The notes under the pieces: generated by a model | The model's input: only the letters and a program-made list of their open reading frames with translations | What the model was told of the DNA's origin: nothing | The model's database searches: none | Shown here: positions 1 through 7,731 of the stretch, piece by piece | How the letters are laid out: each line of letters starts with the position of its first letter | Numbering within the stretch: position 1 is the first letter of the stretch | Position numbers and translations under genes: made by a program | Assembly: GCF_902499045.1 (NCBI RefSeq) | Contig: NZ_CABVPL010000002.1 | Coordinates: forward strand, 1 to 64,000 | Length of the DNA stretch: 64,000 bases | Source of the DNA: Burkholderia latens | GTDB taxonomy: Bacteria; Pseudomonadota; Gammaproteobacteria; Burkholderiales; Burkholderiaceae | Reading direction: 5' to 3'

Positions 1-200
1 CGCTGCTGGCCGCGCTGCACGCGCTCGGCGATGCACGCGGCGCGGCGGCGGCCGACGAACCGGCGCCGGCCGGATGGACGCTGCTGACGAACCGCGCCGC
101 GACCGCCGACGCGCTGCGATCGGCCGGCGCGTCCGGCCAGATCGCGTCCGACGGCGCAGATGCACGCTGCCGCTATCTGGGTTTCCATCCGGCCGCCTGA
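1..200 (+). CDS. 3' end of an unidentified gene (partial)
   Basis: The frame with codons beginning at base 3 is open from the window edge to a TGA at 198-200, about 65 codons with the G/C-rich third positions typical of the genes around it. The visible C-terminus is rich in Ala and ends in Arg-Tyr-Leu-Gly-Phe-His-Pro-Ala-Ala. I do not recognise the family. Its start lies outside the window. A chance open frame is possible in such GC-rich DNA, so the call rests on codon bias and position only. Confidence 0.45.
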   Translation, partial: LLAALHALGDARGAAAADEPAPAGWTLLTNRAATADALRSAGASGQIASDGADARCRYLGFHPAA

Positions 201-345
201 TCGCGCGGTCGCCGCAGCGGGCGCGCTGACGGCGCGTCCGGCTGCCCCGCCTGGCCGGCCTCCGACGACCACGCGGCGGATTCCGGCCACGCGCGGTTCG
301 CTGTACCATCGCGGCTCAACCGCGTCACGACCAGCAGAATCCGCC

Positions 346-1287
346 ATGCCCTCCACCGCCCCGCCGCGCCTGTACGGGATGCCCGAACGCAGCGACCGGC
401 TCGACTTCTACATTCGCGACCAGGCGTCGCGCCAGGCGATCACCGAGCCGCACCGGCACGCGTATTTCCAGATCCAGTTCAACCTCGGCGGCGACACCGA
501 GCAGCGGATCGGCGGCGTCACGCGGCCGTTTCCGCGCGGTGCGCTCGCGTTCGTGCTGCCGCACCGCGAGCATCTGATTCCGCATCCGGAAGGCGCGCAC
601 TTCATCGTGATCAACTTCAGCCAGGCGTTCCTGCGCGCCGATCTCGACGTCGATCCGCTCGATCTCGAGGATGTTCCCGCGCACCGCTTTCCCGAGCTGA
701 CGCCGTTCCGCTTCCAGGAGCATCTCGACTTCATCCTGACCGGCGACGCGTTCGACGAGGCGCGCCGCCTCGCGCTGTGCATGCTCGACGCCGACCGCGT
801 GCGCACGTTCGGCTCGACCACGCTGCTGCGCGGCTACCTGCTGCAGCTGATCGGGCTCGTCTGCACGCAGTACGCCGGCGCGCTCGACAAGCTCGCGCAG
901 CGCGGCGCCCAGCGCGCAGGGCGGCGTGATGCGCTCGCGCGCGTGCTGCGCCACGTGCGCGCGAACCTGACCCGCGAGGATCTGACGCTCGCGGCCACCG
1001 CCGAGGCCGCGTTCCTGTCGCCGAACTACCTCGCGCATCTGGTGCGCAAGGAAACCGGCAGCACCTTCACCGATCTCGTGACCGAACGGCGCATCGCGCT
1101 CGCGCAGTCGCTGCTCGCGCATACCAGCCGGCGCATCGCGGACATCGCGCGCTCGGTCGGCTTCCGCGACGAAGGGTATTTCGCGCGGCGCTTCCGCGCG
1201 CGGGTCGGCGTGTCGCCGAAGGCGTACCGCGACGCGAATGCCGCGCTGCCGGACGCGCACGAAACGCCGGCGGCCGGCGACGCGTAG
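346..1287 (+). CDS. AraC-family transcriptional regulator
   Basis: A 313-residue AraC/XylS-type activator. The N-terminal half (about residues 25-150) resembles a cupin-like effector-binding domain, with the motif EPHRHAYFQIQ near residue 31. The C-terminal quarter carries the double helix-turn-helix. The first helix pair lies around LTLAATAEAAFLSPNYLAHL and the second around RIADIARSVGFRDEGYFARR, followed by the family signature of a Phe/Arg-rich segment and VSPKAYR. The open frame extends further upstream to 160, but ATG 346 gives the normal family length. A fumarylacetoacetate-hydrolase-family gene follows 129 bases downstream on the same strand and is the most likely target or operon partner; this link is inference. 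Confidence 0.9.
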   Translation: MPSTAPPRLYGMPERSDRLDFYIRDQASRQAITEPHRHAYFQIQFNLGGDTEQRIGGVTRPFPRGALAFVLPHREHLIPHPEGAHFIVINFSQAFLRADLDVDPLDLEDVPAHRFPELTPFRFQEHLDFILTGDAFDEARRLALCMLDADRVRTFGSTTLLRGYLLQLIGLVCTQYAGALDKLAQRGAQRAGRRDALARVLRHVRANLTREDLTLAATAEAAFLSPNYLAHLVRKETGSTFTDLVTERRIALAQSLLAHTSRRIADIARSVGFRDEGYFARRFRARVGVSPKAYRDANAALPDAHETPAAGDA

Positions 1288-1416
1288 TTTTGTCCGGTTA
1301 AAACGCAGTTGCGTCGCATTCCGGCGTGCGGGCGTCGGGTATCGTTCCATCCATGCCGGCCCGCCGCGTATTGCGCGGGCGACGGCATCCTTCTTTCCAT
1401 CGAACGAGGCCCTCCG

Positions 1417-2115
1417 ATGTCCGCATACGTCATCGACGCTCCCGAGCGTCCTTCCATCGAAGTCGAACAGTCGTCCGCGCGCTTTCCGGTGCGCCGCGTG
1501 TTCTGCGTCGGCCGCAACTACGCCGACCACGCGCGCGAAATGGGCGCCGATCCCGACCGCGAACCGCCGTTCTTCTTCACGAAGCCGGCCGACGCGATCG
1601 TGCCGGCCGCCGGCACCGTCCCGTATCCGCCGCTGACCGGCGACCTCCATCATGAAATCGAGCTGGTCGTCGCGATCGGCAAGGACGGCCGGTCGATCGA
1701 CCCGGCCGACGCGCTGACACACGTGTGGGGCTACGGCGTCGGCGTCGATCTCACGCGCCGCGACCTGCAAGCGGAAGCAAAGAAACTGAGCCGTCCGTGG
1801 GACTGGGCGAAGGGCTTCGACGCGTCGGGCCCCGTGACCGCGCTGCGCGCGGCGAGTGCGACCGGCCATCCGGCGAGCGGCCGGATCTGGCTCGCGGTCA
1901 ACGGCGAAACGCGCCAGCAAGGCGATCTCGCCGACATGATCTGGCCGGTGCCGGACGTGATCGCATACGTGTCGCGCTCCGTCGAACTGAAGGCCGGCGA
2001 CCTGATCTTCACCGGGACGCCGGCCGGCGTCGGCCCGCTGCGGCCGGGCGATCGCGTGACGGGCGGCGTCGATGGCGTGGCCGCGTTCGAGTTCGTGGTG
2101 GGCGCCAAACCGTAA
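1417..2115 (+). CDS. Fumarylacetoacetate hydrolase (FAH) family protein
   Basis: A 232-residue single-domain FAH-fold protein. This family cleaves C-C bonds or decarboxylates 2-oxo acids in aromatic catabolism, for example fumarylpyruvate hydrolase in the gentisate pathway. The N-terminal RRVFCVGRNYADHAREMG, the metal-binding HHEIEL near residue 78, the Asp in GVGVDLTRRD near residue 110 and the C-terminal TGTPAGVGPLRPGD are all typical. The Glu/Glu/Asp set that binds the divalent metal appears intact. ATG 1417 is chosen because the conserved region starts soon after it, although the open frame reaches back to 1309. No other ring-cleavage gene is adjacent, so the exact substrate is open. NagK/fumarylpyruvate-hydrolase-like is my best guess. 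Confidence 0.85.
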   Translation: MSAYVIDAPERPSIEVEQSSARFPVRRVFCVGRNYADHAREMGADPDREPPFFFTKPADAIVPAAGTVPYPPLTGDLHHEIELVVAIGKDGRSIDPADALTHVWGYGVGVDLTRRDLQAEAKKLSRPWDWAKGFDASGPVTALRAASATGHPASGRIWLAVNGETRQQGDLADMIWPVPDVIAYVSRSVELKAGDLIFTGTPAGVGPLRPGDRVTGGVDGVAAFEFVVGAKP

Positions 2116-2407
2116 GGGATCAGCACGCATGCTCACGCGGCGGGCCGTCCATTCGGCGGCCGCCGCGCCGCGTCGATCGTTGCCGGTCGATTGCCGCCGA
2201 TTCCGCGGGCAAAGCTGTCGCACCGTCGCGCGGGATCGGCAAAGTCGTGCTTCATATCGGATCGATCCCGCCGCTGTTCGTGTGCGTCGCGGGTTCGCAC
2301 ACTTACCGCGGCCACCAACTCGGCACGCGCCGGCGGCAGCATCACGCACAGCGGCGCATGACCTGAATTCGCGAACGGTCGGCACCGCGCGTCAACGGGC
2401 CACCGCG

Positions 2408-4081
2408 CTACCGCGCCCGCACCGACACGAACTTGCGCGCGTTGTCGCGCTGGATCAGCACCGCGATCACACCGCCCTTCGCTTCGAGCATCGGCACGTC
2501 GTCCGGCGTTTCGAGCAGCGTGTCGTTGAGTTCGAGCACGACGTCGCCCGGCCGGATGCCCGCCTTTGCCGCCGGCCCGTGCACCGCATCGACCATCATG
2601 CCGACCGCCAGGCCCGTCGAGCGCCGTTCCGCATCGCTCAGCGGATGCATCGTCAGCCCGAGCCGGTCGCCGGTGTCGGCCGGTCGGGCGGCGGCCATCG
2701 CCATGCCGGCGGCAGCGGCGGTGCCGACCGTGCCCGCGCCACCCGTTGCACCCGTTGCACCCGTTGCACCCGTTGCACCCGTTGCACCCGTTGCGCCCGT
2801 TGCGCCCGTTGCGCCCGTTGCACCCGTTGCGCCCGTTGGGCCCGCGCTGTCGATCCCGTTGTCGACCGCGTCGGCGGTTCCGGCCCCGGTGACGGTCAGC
2901 ACCATCGGCGTGCGGTTGCGGATCAGCCGCAGCGGCGCCTTCGCGCCGGCCGGCAATGCGCCGGCCAGGTCGTTCAATTCGGCCGACCGGCCGATCGGCT
3001 TGCCGCCGAACTTCACGATCACGTCGCCCGCCCTCACGCCGGCCGCGGCTGCCGGCGAGCCGGGCTCGACGCCGTTGACCAGCGCGCCCGCCGGACGCGG
3101 CAGGCCGAACGCGGCGGCCAGTCCCGCACCGACGTCCTGCACGTCGACGCCGAGCACGTTGCCGGACGACGCGCGCGGCGCCTGCGCATTCGCGCGCATC
3201 TGCGCCTGCACCTGCGCACGCACTTTCGTCGCGAGTGCGATCGGAATCGCGAACGTCGTGCTCGCGTAGCGGTCAGCGCCGGTGTAGACCTGTACCGCGA
3301 TGCCGATCACGTCGCCGGCGCGGTTGAACACCGGGCCGCCCGAGTTGTCGGGATTCACCGCGATGTCGGTCTGGAAGAACGGAAACGCGCTGCCGTCCGG
3401 CAGCGGATGCGCGGTCGCGCTGACGATGCCGGCCGTGACCGTGTTGCCCGAACCGTCCGGCGCGCCGAGCGTCATCACCGGTTCGCCGGCGCGCACCCGC
3501 GACGAATCGCCGATGCGCACGACCGGCAGCCTCGTCGCGTCGACGCGCAGCACGGCGACGTCGCTCTGCGGATCGACGGTCAGCACCGTCGCCTTCAGGT
3601 CGCGATGATCGGCGAGCCGCACCGTCACGTCGGTTGCATCGGCGACGACGTGCGCGGCAGTCAGGATCAGCCCGTCCGCACTGACGATGAAGCCGGAGCC
3701 GCTGCCCGCCAGCACGCGCGGCGACGTATCGGGCGCCGGCGCCTGCGCACCCTGCATCGGTGGCGGCGGCGCGCCGCGCCGGAAGAACGCGGCGAGCGGA
3801 TCGTCGGGCTCGAGGATCGCGAACGAAGGACCGCCCGCCTGCTGATCAGGCGCGGCGGTCATGATGGTCACGACCGCCGGGCTGTAGCGGTCGACGATCG
3901 CCGGGAAGTCGACCGGCATCGAATAACGCGGTGCGACCGGCCGCTCCTTCGCGACGGGCGGTGCGGCGGGTGGCGCGACGGTCGCGGCAATGGTTGGCGG
4001 CGGCAACGACGAACAGGCGGCAAACGCGCCCCCGATCAACGCGGTGCGAAGCACGGCGCGAGCAAGCGTCTGGCGAACCAC
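2408..4081 (-). CDS. HtrA/DegP-like serine protease lipoprotein with two PDZ domains and a Gly-Ala-Thr linker
   Basis: A 557-residue S1C protease for periplasmic quality control. GTG 4081 is preferred over the upstream ATG 4153 because GGGAGG sits 6 bases before it and the protein then starts directly with a signal peptide ending in FAAC (Cys23), a plausible lipobox. The catalytic triad is His144 (TAAHVVAD), Asp174 (DPQSDVAVL) and Ser247. The usual GNSGG motif reads DNSGG here, so the residue before Asn is Asp245. PDZ1 spans about residues 310-400 and PDZ2 about 460-540. They are separated by a tandem Gly-Ala-Thr tract at about 414-447, where HtrA proteins normally have a short variable linker. 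A Pro/Ala-rich stretch follows the lipidation site. The gene is monocistronic by context. Confidence 0.88.
   Translation of the reverse strand: MVRQTLARAVLRTALIGGAFAACSSLPPPTIAATVAPPAAPPVAKERPVAPRYSMPVDFPAIVDRYSPAVVTIMTAAPDQQAGGPSFAILEPDDPLAAFFRRGAPPPPMQGAQAPAPDTSPRVLAGSGSGFIVSADGLILTAAHVVADATDVTVRLADHRDLKATVLTVDPQSDVAVLRVDATRLPVVRIGDSSRVRAGEPVMTLGAPDGSGNTVTAGIVSATAHPLPDGSAFPFFQTDIAVNPDNSGGPVFNRAGDVIGIAVQVYTGADRYASTTFAIPIALATKVRAQVQAQMRANAQAPRASSGNVLGVDVQDVGAGLAAAFGLPRPAGALVNGVEPGSPAAAAGVRAGDVIVKFGGKPIGRSAELNDLAGALPAGAKAPLRLIRNRTPMVLTVTGAGTADAVDNGIDSAGPTGATGATGATGATGATGATGATGATGATGATGGAGTVGTAAAAGMAMAAARPADTGDRLGLTMHPLSDAERRSTGLAVGMMVDAVHGPAAKAGIRPGDVVLELNDTLLETPDDVPMLEAKGGVIAVLIQRDNARKFVSVRAR
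2742..2840 (-). repeat. 9-bp tandem repeat, 11 units, coding collagen-like Gly-X-Thr triplets
   Basis: On the plus strand ten units of CCCGTTGC(A/G) and one CCCGTTGGG run head to tail without interruption. Each unit is nine bases, so copy-number change keeps the frame. Read on the minus strand they encode one Gly-Pro-Thr and ten Gly-Ala-Thr triplets inside the HtrA-like protease, between its PDZ domains. Near-identity of the units suggests recent expansion by slippage. Confidence 0.95.
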
Positions 4082-4160
4082 GGCGCACCTCCCTGGGCAG
4101 TCGACGCGCCAACCGGCGCAGCACGCGCGGACGCTCGACAAGCACTGGTACACCCCTCCA

Positions 4161-4171
4161 TTTATAGTCCA
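4161..4171 (-). promoter_or_regulatory. Candidate -10 region for the HtrA-like gene
   Basis: Read on the minus strand these bases give TGGACTATAAA, containing a TATAAA -10-like hexamer about 80 bases before the GTG at 4081. The same 11-mer occurs at 49204-49214 upstream of the glucose dehydrogenase operon, also in minus orientation. No clear -35 is seen. Confidence 0.3.
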
Positions 4172-4368
4172 CGCCGCCCCGGGAAATATACGATTCGAAA
4201 CCCGGACGCCGCGCAGCCGCGCGGCGGCTGAACCGCGACCGCGCGCCTTCCGGACAAAGTCCGCGGTTCGTCAATCCGAACATCCACTGCACGCCGAACC
4301 CGAATCCTTGTGTTCGCCTTGGCTGATCGATACGACGGGACCATTGCGGAAAGCGCCCGCCTTTCGGA

Positions 4369-4608
4369 TCAATGCGTATCCAGATGGGCGACCTGCTCGA
4401 GCGACGCAGAAACGACGCTCAGCATGTGGCGCACGACTTCTTCTCCGGTCATTCCGGCGTCCAGGTACGCGCGCACGCTCATGGACCGAGGCTGGCGGGC
4501 CCCGTACTCTTCGTCGACGATGTAGATCTTCGCGATATCCGTGCCGTCCGGCAAAAATATCTGGACCGTGCGCGTGCCGACGACCCTGCACATGCTCAAG
4601 GAGCCCAT
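4369..4608 (-). CDS. Small protein of unknown function (79 aa)
   Basis: ATG 4608 is chosen over the longer frame start at 4782 because GGAG lies 8 bases upstream and the residues before it look non-coding. The predicted protein is soluble, without a signal peptide or membrane segment. Its N-terminal TVQIFLPDGT resembles the opening strand of several small DNA- or RNA-associated bacterial proteins, including some GIY-YIG proteins, but no catalytic motif follows. The remainder is helical, with a His at the C-terminus. I do not recognise the family. It lies alone between the HtrA-like gene and a 611-base gene-poor stretch. Confidence 0.6.
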   Translation of the reverse strand: MGSLSMCRVVGTRTVQIFLPDGTDIAKIYIVDEEYGARQPRSMSVRAYLDAGMTGEEVVRHMLSVVSASLEQVAHLDTH

Positions 4609-5219
4609 CTCGCGTCTCCGATCATTGAGTAATGAACAAAGTATGCGCGGGAACGACAGGCGTAATTCACCTATAAGCACGCACTTTCGGACGCGCTGCC
4701 GGTAAATTCGCCAGTGCCGCGTACGTTTTGACTTGCTTGCATCGTCCAGTATGTCGTGCGCGTCCTGTCCGGCGGCCGGCATGGCGTTCCGGTGTATCGC
4801 GCATCGGCCGCGCTGCCGGCATTCCAGTTGTGCCGGCGCATGGAATACGTACGAAATACGCTTGACAGCAGCAGCATCGCCGAGTATTGTCCGCCACTGA
4901 AGTTTTCAAGAAGCGCGATTGCAGCTCATCACCGACCGCCCCGCCGCGGTACTCGTTGTCCTCTCCCTCCTTGACTTTTCCGTGCCCCGTCCGGCGGCTC
5001 GTCACTCTGCGCGCGTGCTCGAAGGATCTGCGTGAATCGGCTTTTCGGCCGCGTTCCGAACGTCCGACATAAAGCCGCGTGCGGCGTCCGCCGACGCACG
5101 CCCATTGGGCCGACCGATATTCGGCGCCGCGCCCAGAACCAAAGGAATACTGACCATCATCGACCACCGGCTGCGCGTGCGCCATTGCCGCCCGACCGTG
5201 GTCGAACCGTTGTACCACC
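4609..5219. other. Intergenic region, no convincing gene
   Basis: No open frame here has convincing codon use or a ribosome site. Base composition is lower in G/C than in the flanking genes. The only clear signal is a promoter-like pair on the plus strand at 4862-4890. A small RNA or a 5' leader for the 74-residue gene at 5220 is possible. Confidence 0.5.
4862..4890 (+). promoter_or_regulatory. Sigma-70-like promoter (TTGACA - 17 bp - TATTGT)
   Basis: TTGACA at 4862-4867 matches the -35 consensus exactly. TATTGT at 4885-4890 matches four of six -10 positions, with the ideal 17-base spacer. No gene starts within 300 bases downstream, so it would yield either a long leader for the gene at 5220 or an untranslated RNA. 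Confidence 0.4.
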
Positions 5220-5444
5220 ATGCAAACACTTACTATCAAACATTACTGCGGCTATGCCGTTTCGCCGTTCGCCCATCGCCTTCCGGACGGCAGTTTCTCG
5301 TCCAACCTGACGCTTCGCCGCGCCGGCCCCCGCACCGACGACGCGCTGTACGAGTTTTACTCGCTCGATTACTTCAACAGCGAGGAAGCGGCACTGCGTC
5401 ACTCGGACGATTGGGCTCGCGACTGGATCGACGCCCGTGGCTGA
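5220..5444 (+). CDS. Small protein of unknown function (74 aa)
   Basis: A compact soluble protein. It has an N-terminal strand pair (TLTIKHYCGYAVSP, then DGSFSSNLTLRR) and a C-terminal segment FYSLDYFNSEEAALRHSDDWA followed by a short tail. I recall similar 70-80 residue Burkholderia proteins of unknown function, which supports it being real, but I cannot name a verified family. No strong Shine-Dalgarno sequence precedes ATG 5220. It may lie on a long leader from the promoter at 4862-4890. Confidence 0.6.
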   Translation: MQTLTIKHYCGYAVSPFAHRLPDGSFSSNLTLRRAGPRTDDALYEFYSLDYFNSEEAALRHSDDWARDWIDARG

Positions 5445-5892
5445 ACGCCTGACCGTTCGGATGGCGACACAACGCGCCGGCTCTTCGTCCGGCACGCCGA
5501 CACCCGCCGCAAATCGGCGTCTGCCGTACATCGCGATCGAGTGACACTTCGCAGTAGCCGGAAAGAAACCGGCGCACAGCGCGCAGATGCGCGTATGATC
5601 GATTTCACTTGCCTGCCTGCGGCGAACCGCCGCGCCCGCCATCGCTCGCTACCGTATCGCACCATCCTCTGTGCCGAGCAAGCGCCACACGCGTTCGCCA
5701 ACGGAGCCGCGCTCGGCGAGCCTTCGTATCGGCGCGTCAGGCTCGACTTCGTACGCGCTTAGAGCGTTCGCAACCGGGGATCCGCGAGCCAGCACGTCCG
5801 CAACCGCATCGATCCGGAATCCGTATCGTGGTTGACGTTACGCAGTCAGGACGCCGCCAAACCGGGATCAACCGGAACGTTGGAGCAACATC
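5445..5892. other. Intergenic region, no convincing gene
   Basis: Several short frames occur on both strands, but none has a ribosome site, recognisable motif or codon bias. I see no repeat or terminator hairpin here. Confidence 0.45.
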
Positions 5893-6210
5893 ATGATCGA
5901 CACCGGTCCGAGCAGCACCTTTCGGCATCTGCCGCTCACGCGCGAACAAGATGCGGAAATCCGCCACTACATCAAGCGGAAAAAGCAAAGGGGCGAGCCA
6001 TGGAACACCGCCGAGTTGGCGACGATGCTCGCGGACATGCTCGATCCTCCCCCGAACGACGACGACGAGCCGGTAGCCGACGTCGACGGCGCGCGGCTCG
6101 CATGCGAACATGCATTGGCATCGGTCGACGATGCGATGGAATACTTGGCCGCGAGCGAAGAACGGCTTGCGGCAATGGAAGCCGAGGCAATGAAGCGCCC
6201 GCAGCGATAG
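5893..6210 (+). CDS. Small acidic protein of unknown function (105 aa)
   Basis: ATG 5893 follows a good GGAG 9 bases upstream. The protein has a basic patch (HYIKRKKQRGE near residue 27), an acidic Pro/Asp-rich centre (DPPPNDDDEP near residue 51) and a C-terminal helix rich in Ala, Glu and Met that could form a coiled coil. There is no signal peptide or membrane segment. The family is not recognised. It is the second of three small plus-strand genes (5220, 5893, 6356) that share orientation but have wide gaps, so they are unlikely to be one tight operon. Confidence 0.6.
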   Translation: MIDTGPSSTFRHLPLTREQDAEIRHYIKRKKQRGEPWNTAELATMLADMLDPPPNDDDEPVADVDGARLACEHALASVDDAMEYLAASEERLAAMEAEAMKRPQR

Positions 6211-6355
6211 CCCGTGGCGGCATGCGCGTCGAGCGCGCGGCCGGACATGCAATCGCGCGTTGCATCCGTTGAGCGAAGGTGTCCGTCATGACGGAAGATC
6301 GAACGCCACGGGTTTGACCGGCTCGACGCGAACACCCGAATCACCCGGAGCCCGC

Positions 6356-6640
6356 ATGGAAATCGATCGCCATTCCGTTCCCTGCTATCTGATCCTTCGT
6401 GCGGGCTGGCCGCCGTATGTGCTGAATGCCGACCGCCTGGTGCTCCGCCGCGACGCGAGCCCGATGCTGCGGGCGTTCGCGCGAGCACGCGGCAGATTCA
6501 CCCACGTCGACGATGCCGACTGGAACATCTTCTCCGCCGCGCAAGGCCTGTCGGTCGTGGAACGTCGGGAGACAGGCTGCTATTCATTGATCACGGGAAC
6601 CGAGACCGATCACCAGTTGCGTTTGCTGTCGGCTCTGTGA
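6356..6640 (+). CDS. Small protein of unknown function (94 aa)
   Basis: ATG 6356 is preceded by CGGAG 6 bases upstream. The sequence begins MEIDRHSVPCYLILRAGWPP and continues with alternating hydrophobic residues (YVLNADRLVLRR), consistent with a small beta-rich domain. It ends in a polar stretch. There is no export signal, and I do not recognise the family. The next gene downstream is convergent (LysR, minus strand), so this is the last of the small-gene group. Confidence 0.6.
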   Translation: MEIDRHSVPCYLILRAGWPPYVLNADRLVLRRDASPMLRAFARARGRFTHVDDADWNIFSAAQGLSVVERRETGCYSLITGTETDHQLRLLSAL

Positions 6641-6706
6641 GCGTGTGACCGGCCACGCACTGCGACGACGGCGCGAGCAGCTTCCGCGAACGCCGCCTGC
6701 ACCGGT

Positions 6707-7579
6707 CTACGCCAGCAACAGAAAATTCCGCACCACCGCCGACGGATCGTCGCGCCGCGATGCAATCGCCAGCTTCGCGCGCAGCCTGTCGCCCGCGACC
6801 GGCCGATACACGACGCCCGCGACCTGCACCTGCGTGATCGCCTTCGGCACGATCGACACGCCGAGCCCGGCCGCGACGAGCGTCACCGCCGACGCGATCT
6901 GCGGCGCGGGCTGCGCCATGCGCGGCTCGAAGCCGGCGGCATTGCACGCGGCGACGATATCGTCGAACAGCGCACTGCCCGCTTGGCGCGGCACCTGCAC
7001 GAACGCCTCGTCGGCGAGCGCCGCCAACTCGATCTTGCGCCGCTGCGCGAGCGGATGCGCGACCGGCACCGCGACGAACATCGGCTCTTCGTCCCAGTCC
7101 GCCGCCACCAGCGTATCGGCGATACGGCGCTCCGGGCGCACGATCGCGACATCGAGCCGCCCGGCCTCCAGCGCTTCGAGCAGCACGCCGGAGGTCGCCT
7201 CCTGCAACGTCAGTTCGGTGTCCGGAAACGCTTCGCGAAACCGGCGGATCAGATCGGCCACCTTCGAATTGAACGCCGCCGTGCCGGTAAAGCCGACGCG
7301 CAGCTGCCCGATTTCGCCCCGGGCGGCCCGTTTGGCCGCCCGCGCCGCGCGTTCCGCGTCGTCGAGCACGCGTCGCGCCTCTTCGGCGAACACTTCGCCG
7401 GCCACGGTCAGTTCGGCGCCGCGTGCGGTCCGCTTGAACAGTTCCACGCCGAGTTCGTTCTCGAGCGCCTTGATCTGCTGGCTCAACGGCGGCTGCCCGA
7501 TGCCGAGCGTTTCCGCGGCCTTCGTGAAGTTCGATGTGGCGGCAACGGCCAGAAAGTAGCGGAGATGCCGAAGTTCCAT
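6707..7579 (-). CDS. LysR-family transcriptional regulator
   Basis: A 290-residue LysR regulator. The winged helix-turn-helix occupies residues 1-60, opening MELRHLRYFLAVAATSNFTK with the recognition region PPLSQQIKALENELG. The substrate-binding domain covers about 90-290. ATG 7579 is the normal family start, although the frame runs on to 7825. The gene is divergent from an MFS transporter starting at 7732. The 152-base gap holds a perfect CATAT-N7-ATATG palindrome of the T-N11-A class that LysR proteins use, so control of the transporter is likely. The effector is unknown. Confidence 0.93.
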   Translation of the reverse strand: MELRHLRYFLAVAATSNFTKAAETLGIGQPPLSQQIKALENELGVELFKRTARGAELTVAGEVFAEEARRVLDDAERAARAAKRAARGEIGQLRVGFTGTAAFNSKVADLIRRFREAFPDTELTLQEATSGVLLEALEAGRLDVAIVRPERRIADTLVAADWDEEPMFVAVPVAHPLAQRRKIELAALADEAFVQVPRQAGSALFDDIVAACNAAGFEPRMAQPAPQIASAVTLVAAGLGVSIVPKAITQVQVAGVVYRPVAGDRLRAKLAIASRRDDPSAVVRNFLLLA

Positions 7580-7663
7580 GCGTGAAAGGCTCTCGATTCG
7601 GTGGGAATGGACACCGGCAGCGGCCCGCATACCAGTGGCAAAACATATCGCTGCGGTTTCTTT

Positions 7664-7680
7664 CATATATTGGACATATG
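7664..7680. promoter_or_regulatory. Candidate LysR operator, CATAT-N7-ATATG
   Basis: A perfect interrupted palindrome, half sites 7664-7668 and 7676-7680, lies between the divergent LysR and MFS genes. T7666 and A7678 satisfy the T-N11-A rule for LysR boxes. It sits 52 bases before the chosen transporter ATG and 85 bases before the regulator ATG. Confidence 0.5.
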
Positions 7681-7731
7681 TTTGAGCGTACGCAAGAATT
7701 CGGGTATTCCGTCGCCCAACCGGTGCATACC

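Noticed and set aside
325-2385. 686-codon minus-strand open frame opposite the AraC and FAH genes
   Set aside because: It is antisense to two clear genes and shows no recognisable fold or ribosome site.
2742-2840. Possible CRISPR or other noncoding tandem array
   Set aside because: Units are 9 bases with no spacers and stay in frame inside the protease gene, so it is a coding microsatellite.
5002-5229. 75-codon minus-strand frame in the gene-poor stretch
   Set aside because: No ribosome site, no motif and no conserved-looking composition; it overlaps the start of the better-supported gene at 5220.
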